A DNA stretch of 64,000 bases from Protea cynaroides (taxonomy: Eukaryota; Streptophyta; Magnoliopsida; Proteales; Proteaceae), in contig CM053266.1 of assembly GCA_028583415.1 (NCBI GenBank), positions 81,412,149-81,476,148 on the forward strand. The letters run 5' to 3'. Of this stretch, positions 35,401 to 47,373 are shown piece after piece. The notes below the pieces were generated by a model. The model was given only the letters and a program-made list of their open reading frames with translations. It made no database searches and was not told the origin of the DNA. Every line of letters starts with the position of its first letter. Within the stretch, counting starts at the first letter, position 1. Made by a program: the position numbers and the translations under genes.

Positions 35401-36330
35401 GTATCTACAAATAAGAAAGAAAAACAAATAATGGCTTAGTGGAGATGAAAAACCTGAAATTTTGACATAATAACAACGTAAATTGGTCAAAAGCCTCACT
35501 TTTCACCCATACACGTGGGCAGGAGGACTTACATAGATCCTAAACTATCCTGTAAGACTCATACAGTCGGAAATTTTAGCTAATGAGATTGAATTGGAAG
35601 AAATTTCAAGAAATTCAGAATCTCGACAAAATTGGGGCAAAAAGGGTAAATTTTGAGTTTCTCAATAACCAACCGATGAAACTCAAATATTTTTGAGGGC
35701 TTTCGTTCCTCGAGTCACCAACAACAAAAGCCCCCAATAAAAATCGAATTTTTACGGTTGGAAAAAGTTTAATTTAAAAAATACGAGATATACGAGCAAA
35801 AACCTAGGTAAGAAAACTTAAAAACATGAAAACGTAGAAGATATACCTGTAGCGGAGGTGTAGACGACGAAACAAGAAGCACAAACCACCAACGGATCAG
35901 AGTTGTCACTATAGCAACTCAGAGGGACGAGACTGAGTCGAAGCGGAGAAGAAAGAATGGGAAATGGACTCTGAATCGGAACTTAAAAATCTGATTTTTA
36001 GTCCGGGGGTCGAAAAATTCGACTAAAACCATCGACCCACCCATCGACCCCCGCATCGACCCTCGGCTCTCGGTAATCTGATAGAGAACCAGGGGTCGCA
36101 CCCTGGGTCGGACATCCTCCGACCCCCCATCGACCCCCGGCTCTCGGGAAGATTTCTTGATTTCTCAGGGTCGCATACTGAGGGTCGGATAACCATCGAC
36201 CCCCACCATCGACCTTGCAGTGAAACGACAACATTTTCGACAGAATGATCTGAAAATTTTGAAATTTGCATTTGTTAGTGGTTTTAAAATATGAGGATGA
36301 ATTATATAATGATTGTCTTACGTGTTCAAT
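35401..36330 (-). promoter_or_regulatory. Leader and promoter region of the antisense ORF (B)
   Basis: Read on the minus strand it holds, in order: the motif cluster (36222-36003), a TATA-like TTTTTAA at about 35985, a pyrimidine-rich stretch, CAG|GTATAT (donor, 35846), an ACAG acceptor at 35550, a possible 17-nt exon (35549-35533), GTAAGT (donor, 35532) and an acceptor at 35405, five bases before the ATG. The same signals occur at matching places in A and, except one acceptor, in C. A spliced antisense mRNA is inferred, not observed. Confidence 0.5.
36003..36222. promoter_or_regulatory. GGGTCG motif cluster in the interior of B
   Basis: About eleven GGGTCG/CGACCC sites in 220 bases, in both orientations. 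It lies just upstream of the antisense promoter region and before gag. It is the same motif as in the LTR of this element. Confidence 0.6.
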
Positions 36331-36339
36331 GATTTTCAG
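36331..36339 (+). other. Candidate splice acceptor before gag (B)
   Basis: GATTTTCAG, 24 bases before the gag ATG. C has GATTTTCAG at 49667-49675 and A has ACTTTCAG at 56981-56988, in the same relative place. Confidence 0.5.
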
Positions 36340-36363
36340 GCAATCCTACTACCAGATTAGATA

Positions 36364-37578
36364 ATGGCTGGACGCAGAGTAACTAGACAAAGTCGTAACT
36401 CTATTCCACCACCACCACCTGTGGGGGAAGATAACCAGACACACCTGAAAACACAGGGAAACACGAACACAGCACCGTCCGTCATTAATGGGCAGACAAA
36501 TTCTACAAATCTGCCAGCTCCACCTACAGACTTGGCCACAGTCGTAATGAACTTGGCTCAACAGCTGCAGCAAATGCAACAGGCACAAGCTACTATACAA
36601 GCTACCATCGGCATAACTCTTCCAGCTGCACAGACACCTCCAATGCCAGCACGACAGGAAAGTACAGCTCCAGGGGGAAGTAACACAATACCCCACGCAC
36701 CTCAGACTCCTATCATGTTGGCTCAAGTACAAAATCCTGAGATAGCTCAAGGTGGATATCAATACCAACCACCTATGTATGGGGCGTATGTCCCGCAACA
36801 ACTAGACCACTCCAGACTGGTGGAGCGTTTTCTGAAACTGAAGCCCAAAGAATTTAATAGCAAGCCAGCAGATCCTTTTTGGCCGGCACACTGGGTTGAC
36901 GAAATGGAAAGAAATTTTATGATGATGACACTAAATGAAGAAGAAAAAGTGTTGTGTGCCACCTTTATGCTGAAAGGAGATGCACACCATTGGTGGAGGT
37001 CTACCAGGATATTTTTATTAACAAAGCACGCCCAACTAACTTGGGGTATTTATAAGGAGGCGTTCTTTGAGAAGTACTTTCCTAGAAGTTTCAGAGATTC
37101 TATGGAAGGAGAGTTCCTGAGTTTATATTAGGGGTAGATGACCGTGGATGCATATCAACAGCGTTATGAGGAGCTGTTCTTCTTTGCACCCACCAGTATG
37201 CAAGAGGAAAACACCAAGACCCGAAGGTTCGTCATGGGACTTAGGGGAAGCATCCGTGAGCACGTTCTAGGACATGAAAAGAAAATCTATAATGAAGTGG
37301 CACAAATTACTCGAGTTATAGAATCGAGCCAGAAGGAGAATTATTTCATGCAAAACAGAGGTATAAAAAGTCCAGTTGGAAATTCTATTAACGGAGGGAA
37401 TAACAAGACATTCAAACCCTTCCGTGCTCAAGGCTTTACCGCTGCAACCAAGACTACTCCCATAGCTCAACAGCAACAAAAGCCAATTACTAAAGGGATA
37501 AAATATTTTAACTGCAACCAAGTGGGACATATGGCAAGGGAATGTCCTAAGCCCAGGAAGCAGCTACATCAAGGATGA
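36364..37578 (+). pseudogene. gag of element B
   Basis: Starts MAGRRVTRQSRNS with a proline run, then a Gln-rich stretch and the capsid-type gag domain (SRLVERFLKLKPKEF, DEMERNFMMMTLNEEEKVL, YKEAFFEKYFPRSFRD). A zinc knuckle lies at 37504-37545; its first cysteine has become tyrosine (KYFNCNQVGHMAREC), so it should not bind zinc normally. Two TAG stops at 37129-37131 and 37135-37137 stand where C has CAG (Gln). The gene ends with TGA at 37576-37578, a stop that element C shares. Confidence 0.88.
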
Positions 37579-37630
37579 GTTTACGCGATTACATCTGAGG
37601 ATGTTGTTGCATCGCCTGATGTGGTCACAA

Positions 37631-37701
37631 GTATGACTTAAATTTTTAGTTAGTTGTATTACATTGTATGAGCAAGTAAACTAAACCAAAACAAATCACA
37701 G
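37631..37701 (+). other. Candidate 71-nt intron between gag and pol (B)
   Basis: GTATGACTT...ATCACAG, with GT-AG ends. Element A has no such segment, and joining 37630 to 37702 restores the A reading VT-IVPING. The 71-nt length leaves unspliced pol out of frame with gag; removing it puts pol in the gag frame. The segment contains stop codons. Confidence 0.6.
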
Positions 37702-40700
37702 GTATCGTACCTATTAATGGCATTCCCGCCAGAGTACTCTTTGATTCAGGCGCTACTCATTCTTTTATATATGTGTCATTGGGAAAGAAGCTGAATTTAC
37801 CCATCAAAACATTAGACTACAAACTACTTATACGATCACCGATAGGATTAGAAGTGGAGTTAGAAAAAAATTATGGACCATGTCCAGTTCTTATTGATGA
37901 AAAGACCTTGGATGCAACCTTGATCCAACTTGAGATGGCAGACTTTGACGTCATCTTGGGAATGGACTGGTTAGTTCGGCATTCTGCAAATCTATTATGT
38001 GCCGAAAAGAAGCTGACATTTAAAGACAAAGAAGGAGCAGAGTTCAGTTTTTCGGGAACCAAACTTCCCCGTAAACGAAAGCTCATACTATCTGCGCTAA
38101 AGGTTAAGAAGTGCCTGGAGAAAGGAGCAGTCGGGTATTTAGTATCTGTGGTCGACCTTACCAAGGAAGCACCATGAATGGAAGATATTGATGTCATACG
38201 TGACTTTTTAGAAGTATTTCCTGTAGAACTACCAAGATTACCACCCGATCGAGCTATAAAGTTTGTTATAGATCTTATACCTGGAGCCGTACCGGTATCA
38301 AAAGCACCTTATCGAATGACTCCTACTGAACTGAAGGAATTGAAAGTACAACTACAAGAACTGTTGGACAAGGGTTACATTCGCCCTAGAATATCACCAT
38401 GGGGAGCGCCAGTATTATTCGTGAAGAAGAAGGACGGTAGCATTCGCTTGTGTATAGACTACCGAGAACTGAATAAACTGACAATCAAGAATCGGTATCC
38501 ATTGCCTCGGATCGATGACCTGTTCGATCAGTTGCAAGGTGCCAAAGTGTTCTCCAAGATCGATCTTCGGTCAGGCTACCATCAGTTGAAGATTAAAGAT
38601 GGTGATATTCCTAAGACAGCATTCAGGATCAGATATGGACATTATGAATTCTTGGTCATGTCTTTTGGATTGACAAACGCACGAGCAACCTTTATGGAAC
38701 TTATGAATCGGGTATTCCATGATATGTTAGATACATTGGTTACTGTATTCATCGATGATATATTGGTCTACTCCAAAGACGAGGAAACTCATATTAAGAA
38801 TCTAAACGCCGCTCTGCAGCGACTACGGAAGGAGAAGCTCTACGCCAAATTTGCAAAGTGTGAGTTTTGGCTAAAGGAAGTCGCATTTCTAGGCCATGTT
38901 GTATCCGCTGAAGGAATTAAAGTGGATCCTAGCAAGATCGAAGCTATCGTGAAGTGGGAAGCACCAAAGAGCGTTGCAGAAATTAGAAGTTTCTTGGGTC
39001 TAGCTGGTTATTATCGACGATTTGTGGAAGACTATTCCCGAATTGCCATACCTCTTACTAGTTTGACTAAGAAGGACGAAAAGTTTGCTTGGACTGATAA
39101 ATGCGAGAAGAGTTTCCAAACCTTGAAGGCTAGATTGATATCAGCTCCAATCTTGACCATTTCGATTCCAGGACAGTCGTTTATTTTGTACACTGATGCG
39201 TTAGGACTGGGATTAGGATGTGTACTTATGCAAGGAGAACAAGTAATTGCCTATGCCTCAAGACAGTTGAAGTCACATGAGAAGAACTATCCCACTCATG
39301 ATTTGGAACTAGCGGCAGTAGTACATGCTGTCAAAATATGGAGACATTACTTGTATGGGGAGAAGTTTCAAATTAAATCAGATCATAAAAGTCTTACGTA
39401 TCTATTTAATCAGAAGGAGTTGAATATGAGACAAAGAAGATGGCTGGAATTATTAAAAGACTATGACTGTGATATCCAGTATCATACGGGGAAAGCTAAT
39501 GTAGTAGCCGATGCGTTGAGTAGAAAGGCAATGATAAAATCTCAGGGAGAGGTTAGCACAACTGCCGCAATGTGTACTATCGGGAAGGTATTCAGTCACG
39601 GTAATGAGCAGTTTGTGATAGATGCACCGGATGGATCAGCAACCAAGTGTTTATTTATCGATTTTTAAATATGTTCGCCGCATTGAAGATTATACCGGAT
39701 ATAATTGATGAAGTAAAGACAGCTATCAAATTAGATCCTTACCTGAGAACGGTACAAGAGGACATTGAGAAAGGTATGATTATCCCTGAGTGCACCTTGG
39801 ACGAAGAAAATGTACTGAAGTACAAAGGAAGATTATGTGTACCTGAAATAGAAAGCTTGGACATTAGACACCGATTGACGAAAGAAGCCCATACCACCAT
39901 CTATTCGATACATCCTGGAAGTACAAAAATGTATCATGATCTACAGAAATTATATTAGTGGAGAGGAATGAAAGCAGACGTAGCTAAGTTCGTGTCTCAA
40001 TGCCTAAATTGTCAGAAAGTAAAGGCTGAACGACAAAGACCGGTAGGACTGTTACAGCCGTTACCAGAACCAGCATGGAAATGGGACTGCATCACTATGG
40101 ACTTCGTCACAGGATTACCAATGACTCCTCGAGTAGTTGACGCAGTCTGGGTGATTGTAGACTGCCTGACTAAAACAGCTCGCTTTATACCTATACGACC
40201 TCAGTATACACTAGAGAGGTTAGCTAAGTTGTATGTGGATAACATTGTGTGATTACACGGTGTACCTGAAAGCATTGTGTCCGATAGAGATCCACGATTT
40301 ACTTCAAAGTTTTGGGAAGGATTGCAAAAGGCTATGGGTACAACATTGAAGTTTAGTACCACATTCCATCCACAGACAGATGGACAGTCAGAGCGTACAA
40401 TTCAGATTCTAGAAGATATGCTTCGAACATGTGTAATTGATTTTAAAGGATCATGGGATGAAAAGTTATCACTGATTGAGTTCGCTTATAACAATAGCTA
40501 TCAGGCTACTATACAGATGTCACCCTATGAAGCACTGTAAGGCCGAAAGTGTCGAACTCCTTTGTTTTGGAATGAAGTTGGGGAACGTAGTATTGTTGGA
40601 CCGGAATTTGTTGAAGAGACTTGTCGAGTGGTCGACATTATCAAGGAAAGAGTGAGAACAGCTCAGAACCGTTAGAAGCAATATGCACATACTCAACGCC

Positions 40701-41185
40701 GAGACCTTGAATTCGTCGTGGGTGATAAAGTATTCTTAAAAGTATCGCCTATACGAGGTTTAAAACGGTTCGGACAGAAAGGGAAACTAAGTCCAAGATA
40801 TGTCGGCCATATGAGATTCTAGCTAAGCGTGGAAAAGTAACTTACCAGTTAGCACTACCACTATCTATGTCAAGTGTGCATGACGTATTTCATATTTCCT
40901 TATTGAAGAAGTATGTCAAGGATCCAACGCACGTTCTGACAGTAGATCTACCTGATTTGACTGTTGATTAGACATTTGAAGTAACACCAACTGAAATCAT
41001 CAACCAAAAGGTTCAATGAGTACGCAACCATGATATCTATTATATTAAGGTCACCTGGAGAAGTAGGGATATAGAAGAAATCACATGGGAAGAAGAGAAT
41101 GCTATGCGAAAGCAATACCCTCATCTATTTAACTCGGAAGGTATCAATAATTTCGAGAATGAAATTTTTATAAGTAGGGGGGAGT
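37702..41185 (+). pseudogene. pol of element B: protease, RT, RNase H, integrase, chromodomain
   Basis: Protease has FDSGATHSFI near 37740 and DFDVILGMDWL near 37944. RT-RNase H is an uninterrupted frame 38178-39668: LCIDYRELNKL, GYHQLKI, the polymerase box FIDD at 38748-38759, and RNase H LYTDALGLGLG, where C has LYTDASG. Integrase (39660-40670) has the HHCC block ending CLNCQ, then MDFVTGLP, VSDRDPRF and SERTIQILED for DDE. The chromodomain at about 40980-41140 ends in YPHLF. Breaks: TGA at 38175, a frameshift near 39650, TAG near 39957, TGA near 40250, TAA near 40538, TAG near 40672, then further frameshifts. Confidence 0.92.
41172..41185 (+). other. Polypurine tract of element B
   Basis: AAGTAGGGGGGAGT, directly before the 3' LTR. 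Confidence 0.85.
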
Positions 41186-43438
41186 TGTAAGACCCGTGTC
41201 GAACTAACCCGGTCTTACCACCTTGAACTAGGTCTACCCATCATGGTCGAGCCAAATGGACCAAGTGCATGAACAAGATCACGATCCCAGGTATTAAACT
41301 GACCCAAAAACACTAAAATAGGGGGGAGGGTCGCACACCCAGCTAGGAAGGGTCGGATCCCCCCAATATAAAAAGTCAGACACTGAGTTTCTAACCGGGG
41401 GTCAGACAATTTAGAACCAGGGGTCGACGGGATCTCCGACCCCCTCATCGACCCCCAGTCTGCCGACAGAAACCGTGAATTGGGAACTTTCCAAATTTCA
41501 ATGAGATTCTTTTCTAATCTCAATGGGACTTATTTTGAGAGTTTCTACTCTATAAATAGGACGTCCCTAAGCCTCTTTCACTCCTTTTTAGAACCCTAAT
41601 TAGATTGAGAGAAAGAGAAGAGAAGGAGAAGAGAAGGAAAGTGGAGAAGAAGATTAAGAGAAGGCTTCAGAGAAACAAGCCTAATTCTTCTCAGGTATGG
41701 ATACTATCTCCATGTAATTCTAAAGACCTTATAATAGATAGTGAAGAGAGTATGATCTAGGAGAAACCCAAATCATTCACCCATAGTTAGGTTTCAATGG
41801 AAAACCATGGAGGAGATCATTAAAACCATGTAGGTGAATAAACTATGGTTCTAAATCATAGAACATGTATGGAATGGATTATAGAAGCAAGCCATAGGAC
41901 CCAAACATGAAGGAATGGACTGTAGGATGAAAATTTTGACTAAACCCACGGGGGGTCGCACGTGGGGTCGATGGACAATCGACCCTACGATACCCTAACA
42001 TCGACCCCCAGTGTTCGGAAAGTCCAGAATGTGGGTGGTAGCACCCAGGGTCGATGGAAGGTCTGACCCTGGCATCGACCCCCAGTTAACAGTAGGCTTT
42101 TTAAAATCAGAATTAATTCTAATTAAATTCTATCGACTTGATTAGGTCTACTAGTGATATAATATTGATATTAGTTGATTCTTAAAGCTTGAGAGAGGAT
42201 CTACAATCAAGCAAAGGTGAGGGAACAAGACCTAAACTAATTGGTTAATAATAAACTATTTTTATTCCTTGAGTCCAATGCCATGATTGATTCTATGTGT
42301 GTATGTTTGTCATGTGCATTTAACATGTCATCCAATATTCTATTATTACTGTTCATGCATATTTACATTTATTGTTTATAACATGATGATGATGATGATG
42401 ATAGGAATAGGCATGTGAATGTATGTGTGTGGTTAGTGTGCTTGATGTGAGCAAGTATCAGGGTGGGTGTCATAGGCTGGGCCTCAGCACTCTAGCTCTA
42501 TCTCTAACTCAAGTCTTGTCTACTGACATCGTCGTATCGCCATCACCTTAGCAGAACTATTATGTCGTAGTGTATGGGGGGAGGTGGTCTCGGACCGTGT
42601 AGTCTCTGACTCTGCCGGGGGGCCTTAGCCCTATCTCTATGGACGTATTGAGGGATGCTGGGGTGAGGCCTTGGATACCCTGTTTGGCATTAAGATTGGT
42701 TAGTTGCGAGCCCTCGCCAGCAGGGGCTTATGTGTTGGTATGGGTAGAGTATCAGGGGAAGTGTCATAGGCCGGGCCTCAGCACTTTAGCTCTATCTCTA
42801 TTCCATGGTAGGGTGGATGGGGACGACAATAAACGTTACCTTTGGACGGGCCTCTACACCCTGTGCATAGAGGCGAGACGGCCACCGAACCTTTCTATAG
42901 CGCATTGCAAACTTATTTACCAGACCAAATATATGAATTGAATGCATGCATATGTTTGTTGCATTGTTTTGTTTACTCACTGAGCCATGATGTGTGCTCA
43001 CCCTCTCGACTTCTAATATTTTTAGTTGATGATGCAGGTATCACTGTCGAAGATTATATGAGTACTCCAGTGTATGGGCGTGTTGCTGCAATGGAAGCCG
43101 AAGACTTAGTGGATACGCATGATCTCTCATGCGAGTGCAACTCATGCGTATTCGATTAGATTTTTGTTTAAATTATTAAGGGAATGTAATTGATACTTTA
43201 TTTATTTATGTCTCAGTTGATACAACAATAACTTGATATTTTATTATGGTTATCACGGTTAGATTTCTCAGTTCATTTACTATAAGAGTTCCGCTATTGT
43301 GTATTTATTCTGATTATGGTTGTGGATGTGTATGGTTTTATTTTTAATGGACACAGCCTATTAGAGATCCTGGTTGAACCGTTTGTTTATTAGCGGTTCA
43401 TCACACCGTTCTGAATGGTGCAGAATTGAGGTGTGACA
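41186..43438 (+). repeat. 3' LTR of element B
   Basis: 2253 bp, TGTAAGACCCGT...GTGTGACA, close to the 5' LTR with scattered substitutions. It has a TATA box at 41551 and motif clusters at about 41320-41455 and 41948-42085. Confidence 0.95.
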
Positions 43439-44090
43439 CGTCGTGGCACGGTGCATGGTCCTGATTATGATATAAGGAAGGCAGATAGGTTGCCTAGTGC
43501 AGATGCAGTACCGAAGGTACTGGGTCAACTGTGAAACCTTCTCATAGTGTCTACTCTGAGGAATCAAGTTGTGATGAATGATCTTGCAATACACTAGGGG
43601 TTTCGGCCGTAGGTTGATTGCCTTCATCTGCCAGCGATCATCCCTAAGAATCTGGCTACCAATCTCTGCGCACATTTTTACTGACAAGAACTGGGATTCC
43701 TTGGGTGTGCTGTATACCAAAGTACCATCATTTGAGATACCCAAGAGATCAGGCAACTCCTGAAAGTTAAAGGAGATCTTTACCCCTTTAACTAAACTGG
43801 TGATCCTGAGCTCTCTATCCCTATCTATGTCCTCTGGGTCACCCTCTACCTATAAATTATAGTAAAATTGTTTCACCAACTCAGGACAGGTGTAACCCTC
43901 AAATAGAATCACAGGAAGCCAGCCCACATCACCGAATGCACCCTCTACATCAAATGGGGCTAGGTTGGCCAAGTTGACACAACGACCCCCTTCCACCTTC
44001 TTACGCTCATACCGGGCAATACTGTGCCTATGTTTCAATAGACTGGAAGTGACGGGGATTATAAACTCTGGGGACTTTAGTGTGAGCCAT
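43439..44090 (-). pseudogene. Antisense ORF of element A, N-terminal part
   Basis: ATG at 44090 (MAHTKVPRVYNP). The segment GDVGWLPVILFEGYTCPEL and SLVKGVKISFNFQELPDLLG matches the N-terminal domain of the copies in B and C, and LTQYLRYCICTRQPICLPYI matches their middle part. A TAG and a one-base shift near 44030, and a TAG near 43853, break the frame. It is cut at 43439 by element B and resumes at 31548. Confidence 0.78.
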
Positions 44091-44815
44091 GTCTCTACAA
44101 TGATATAGACCAACAAGCAATATATTAGATATAGAGAAAACTCAAAAAAAAAATTTGGCATTATAACGTCGTGATTTGGCCAAAAGCCTTATTTTTCTCC
44201 CAAACATTTGGGCAGGAGGACTTACATAGGTCCCAAACCATCCTGCAAGGCTCATACAATCGAAAATTCAAACTAGGTAGGTCGAATTTGAAAAAAAATT
44301 TGACAATTGGGAAAATCCCCAAAATTTAGGTAAAAAATGGAAATTTTCAAGTTTCTATTAAACTAACCAATGAAACTAAAATTTTCTTGAGGGCTTTCAT
44401 TCATTGGGTGGTCAATAGCAAAAGACCCCAATAAAAGTCAAAATTTTAAGGTCAGAAAAATAGTAATTTGAAGAAAACCCTATAAATGGAGAAAAACCTA
44501 GGTATGAAAGCTTAAAAAGGAGAAAGAATAGGGAACATACCTGGAAGAACGGAATGTAGGTCGTGGATCGATGAAAGAATCACCAAATTTGTGTGGTTGA
44601 CACTGTAGCAACTCAGTGGAGGCGAGTTGAGTTGAAGACAAAAGAGAAATATGGAGAATGGCTCCAAAAATCAGGTTTAAAAACCTGATTTGGGGTCGTG
44701 TGGTCGTAGAATTCGACCACACGATCGACCACAGGCTCTCGGTGAGTTGACAGGTTTTGTGTGGTCGCAACCCTGTGGTTGCATATAGTGTGACCACACG
44801 ATCGACCACAGGCTC
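44091..44815 (-). promoter_or_regulatory. Antisense leader/promoter region of element A
   Basis: The same series of signals as in B: acceptor at 44095, GTAAGT donor at 44225, 17-nt segment 44226-44242 behind a TTGCAG acceptor, CAG|GTATGT donor at 44540, and TTTTTAAA at about 44677-44684. The motif cluster at 44692-44813 has TGTGGTCG/CGACCACA. Element C is inserted inside this cluster; its remainder is at 56829-56871. Confidence 0.5.
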
Positions 44816-47093
44816 TGTAAGACCCGTATCATACTAACCCGGTCTTACCACCTTGAACTAGGTCTACCCATCATGGTCGAACCAAATGGATCGATGTGCG
44901 TGAAGGAGATCACGATCCCAGGTATTATACTGACCTAAAAATACTCAAAATAAGGGGAGGGTCGCATACCCAGCAAGGGAGGGTCGGACCCCCCCAGTAT
45001 AAAAGTCAGACCCCCAGTTTTACATGGGGGGTCGGACATTTTAAGGACCGGGGATCGACGGGATCTCCGACCCCCCTATCGACCCCCAGTAGTCGGTAAA
45101 AACAGCTCGAACCAAAAATTAGGAAACTTTGTTAATTTCAATGGGATTCCTTCCTAATCTCAATGGGACTTATTTTAAGAGTTTCTACTCTATAAATAGG
45201 ACGTCCCTAAGCCTCCTTCACTCTTTTTAGGATCCTAATTGGATTGAGAGAAAGACAAGGAGAAAGAGAAGAGAAGAGAAGGAAAGTGGAGAAGAAGATC
45301 AAGGAGAAGGCTTCAGAGAAACAAGCCTAATTCTCAAGTAAGGATACCAACTCCATGTAATTCTACAGAGCTTAATATAGATAGAGAAGAGGGAATGATC
45401 TAGGATGAACCCAAATCATCCACCCATGGTTAGGTTTTTATGGAAAACCATGGGGGAAATCATAAAAGCCATATAGGTGAATAAACCACGGTTCTAGGCC
45501 ATAGAACATGTGTGGAATGGACTATAGGAGCAAGCCATAGGACCCCAAACATGAAGAATGTACTGAAGGAAGAAAAATTGACAAAACCCACAGGGGGTCG
45601 CATGGGGGTCGATGGCCAATCGACCCTACCAGACCCTGAGCATCGACCCCCAGTGTTCGGGAAGTCCAGAATAGGGGTGGTCGCACCTAGGGTCGATCAA
45701 ACCTCCGACCCTAGCATCGACCCCCATTTAGCAGCATGCTTTTTAAAGTCCGAATTAATTCTAATTAAATTCTATCGACTTGGTTAGGTTTTCTAGTGAT
45801 ATAATATCGATATATAGTTGATTCTTAAACCTTGAAAGAGGACTTACGATCAAGTAAAGGTGAGGGAACAAGACCTAAACTAATTAGTTAATAATAAACT
45901 GTTTTACTTTTGAGTCCAATGCCATGATTGATTTTATGCGTGTATGATTGTTATGTGCATTCAACATGTCATCCAATATTTCTGTTATTACTGTTCATGC
46001 ATATTTAATTCTTGTTTATACATGATAATGATGATGATGATGATGATAGGAATAGGCATGTGGATGTATGTGTGTGGTTGGTATGCTTGATGCGAGCGAG
46101 TATTAGGGGGAGGTGTCATAGGCCGGGCCTCAGCACTCTAGCTCTATCTCTAACTCAAGTCTTGTGCATTAGCATCGTCGTATCGTCGTTACTTTAGCAT
46201 AACTATTGCGTCGTAGAGTATCAGGGGAGGTGGTCTCGGTCCTTGTAGTCTCTGACTCTACCAGGGGGCATTAGCTCTATCTCTATGGGCGTTCTGAGGG
46301 ATGCTGGGGTGAGACCTTGGATACACTGTTTGGCATTAAGATTGGTTAGTTGCGAGCCCAATTTGTAAGCACTCGCCAGCAGGGGCTTACGTGTTGGTAT
46401 GACACTGTACAGCAATAAACGTTAACCTTTGTTGTACAATGTTCATGGTAGGGTGGATGGGGACAACAATAAATGTTAACCTTTGGGTGGGCTTCCACAC
46501 CCTATGTATAGAGGAGGGGTCAATAAACGTTAACCTTTGACCTCCAACCCTTTCTATTGCATATTGCAAACTTTAAACCAGACCAAAGATATGAATTGAA
46601 TGTATGCATATGTATTGTTGCATTGTTTTGTTTGCTCACTGAGCCATGATGTATGCTCACCCTCTCGACGTCGAATATTTTTAGTTGATGATGCAGGTAC
46701 TACTGTCGAAGATTATGTCACGCTCCAGTGTACAGCCACATGGCAGCGATGGAAGACGAAGTGGATACGCATGACTCCTCTTGCGAGTGCAACTCATGCG
46801 TATTCGATTAGATTTTATTTAATTTTTTGGATTTAGTAAAAACATGTAATTGATATTTATTTATGTCTTAGTTGATACAAAATAATTTGCTACTTAAATA
46901 TGATTATCACATTTAGATTTCTCAGTTCGTTTTACTATAAAACTTCCGCTATTGTGTATTTTACTCTGATTATGAATGTGGATGTATAAGGTCTAGATAA
47001 AACGGATATAGCCTACTCGAGATCCTGGTTGAACCGTTGGTTTGCTAGCGGTTCATCACATCATTCTGAATAGTGTGGAATTGGGGTATGACA
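44816..47093 (+). repeat. 5' LTR of element C
   Basis: 2278 bp, TGTAAGACCCGT...GTATGACA. TATA box TATAAATA at 45191-45198, donor-like CAA|GTAAGG at 45338, motif clusters at about 44955-45085 and 45593-45725. Confidence 0.95.
46412..46538 (+). repeat. Triplicated 'CAATAAACGTTAACCTTTG' in the LTR of C
   Basis: Three spaced copies of this 19-base word (the middle with one change). B has it once, as CAATAAACGTTACCTTTGG. The 3' LTR of C has the same three at about 56113-56242, so the expansion predates insertion of C. Confidence 0.8.
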
Positions 47094-47096
47094 ACG

Positions 47097-47108
47097 TGGT
47101 ATCAGAGC
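47097..47108 (+). other. Primer-binding site of element C
   Basis: TGGTATCAGAGC, intact, three bases after the LTR; initiator tRNA-Met type. Confidence 0.95.
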
Positions 47109-47373
47109 ATCTCAGGCCTTGTTCGCTAAACTAGCATACCTTCACGACGAATTGTGAACTGAGATAGGATAAAAGTAAAAACTGTAATATTAACACACTA
47201 TAAGCACAAGTGATGTTTGAGACCAAATTTGAAAAGAGAATAATGCATCTATTAAAGAGAGAATAATTTTAAATACAATGAGAGAGAAACAAACGTATAT
47301 AAATAGCTAGAGCAGAGTACAGTCCACAACCCGGACAGTTACTCTGTAGTACAAAGAAAGAAAATAAATACAC

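Larger units (their letters stand above)
31549..43438 (+). mobile_element. Element B: full-length Tekay-like retrotransposon
   Basis: 11,890 bp with LTRs of 2259 and 2253 bp, target duplication CATCG (31544-31548) against CGTCG (43439-43443, one change), a primer site at 33811 and a polypurine tract at 41172. It sits inside the antisense ORF of element A. Chromodomain at the C-terminus of pol, iMet primer and LTR length place it near the Tekay/Del clade of chromoviruses (recognition from memory). Several stops in gag and pol make it non-autonomous now. Confidence 0.95.
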
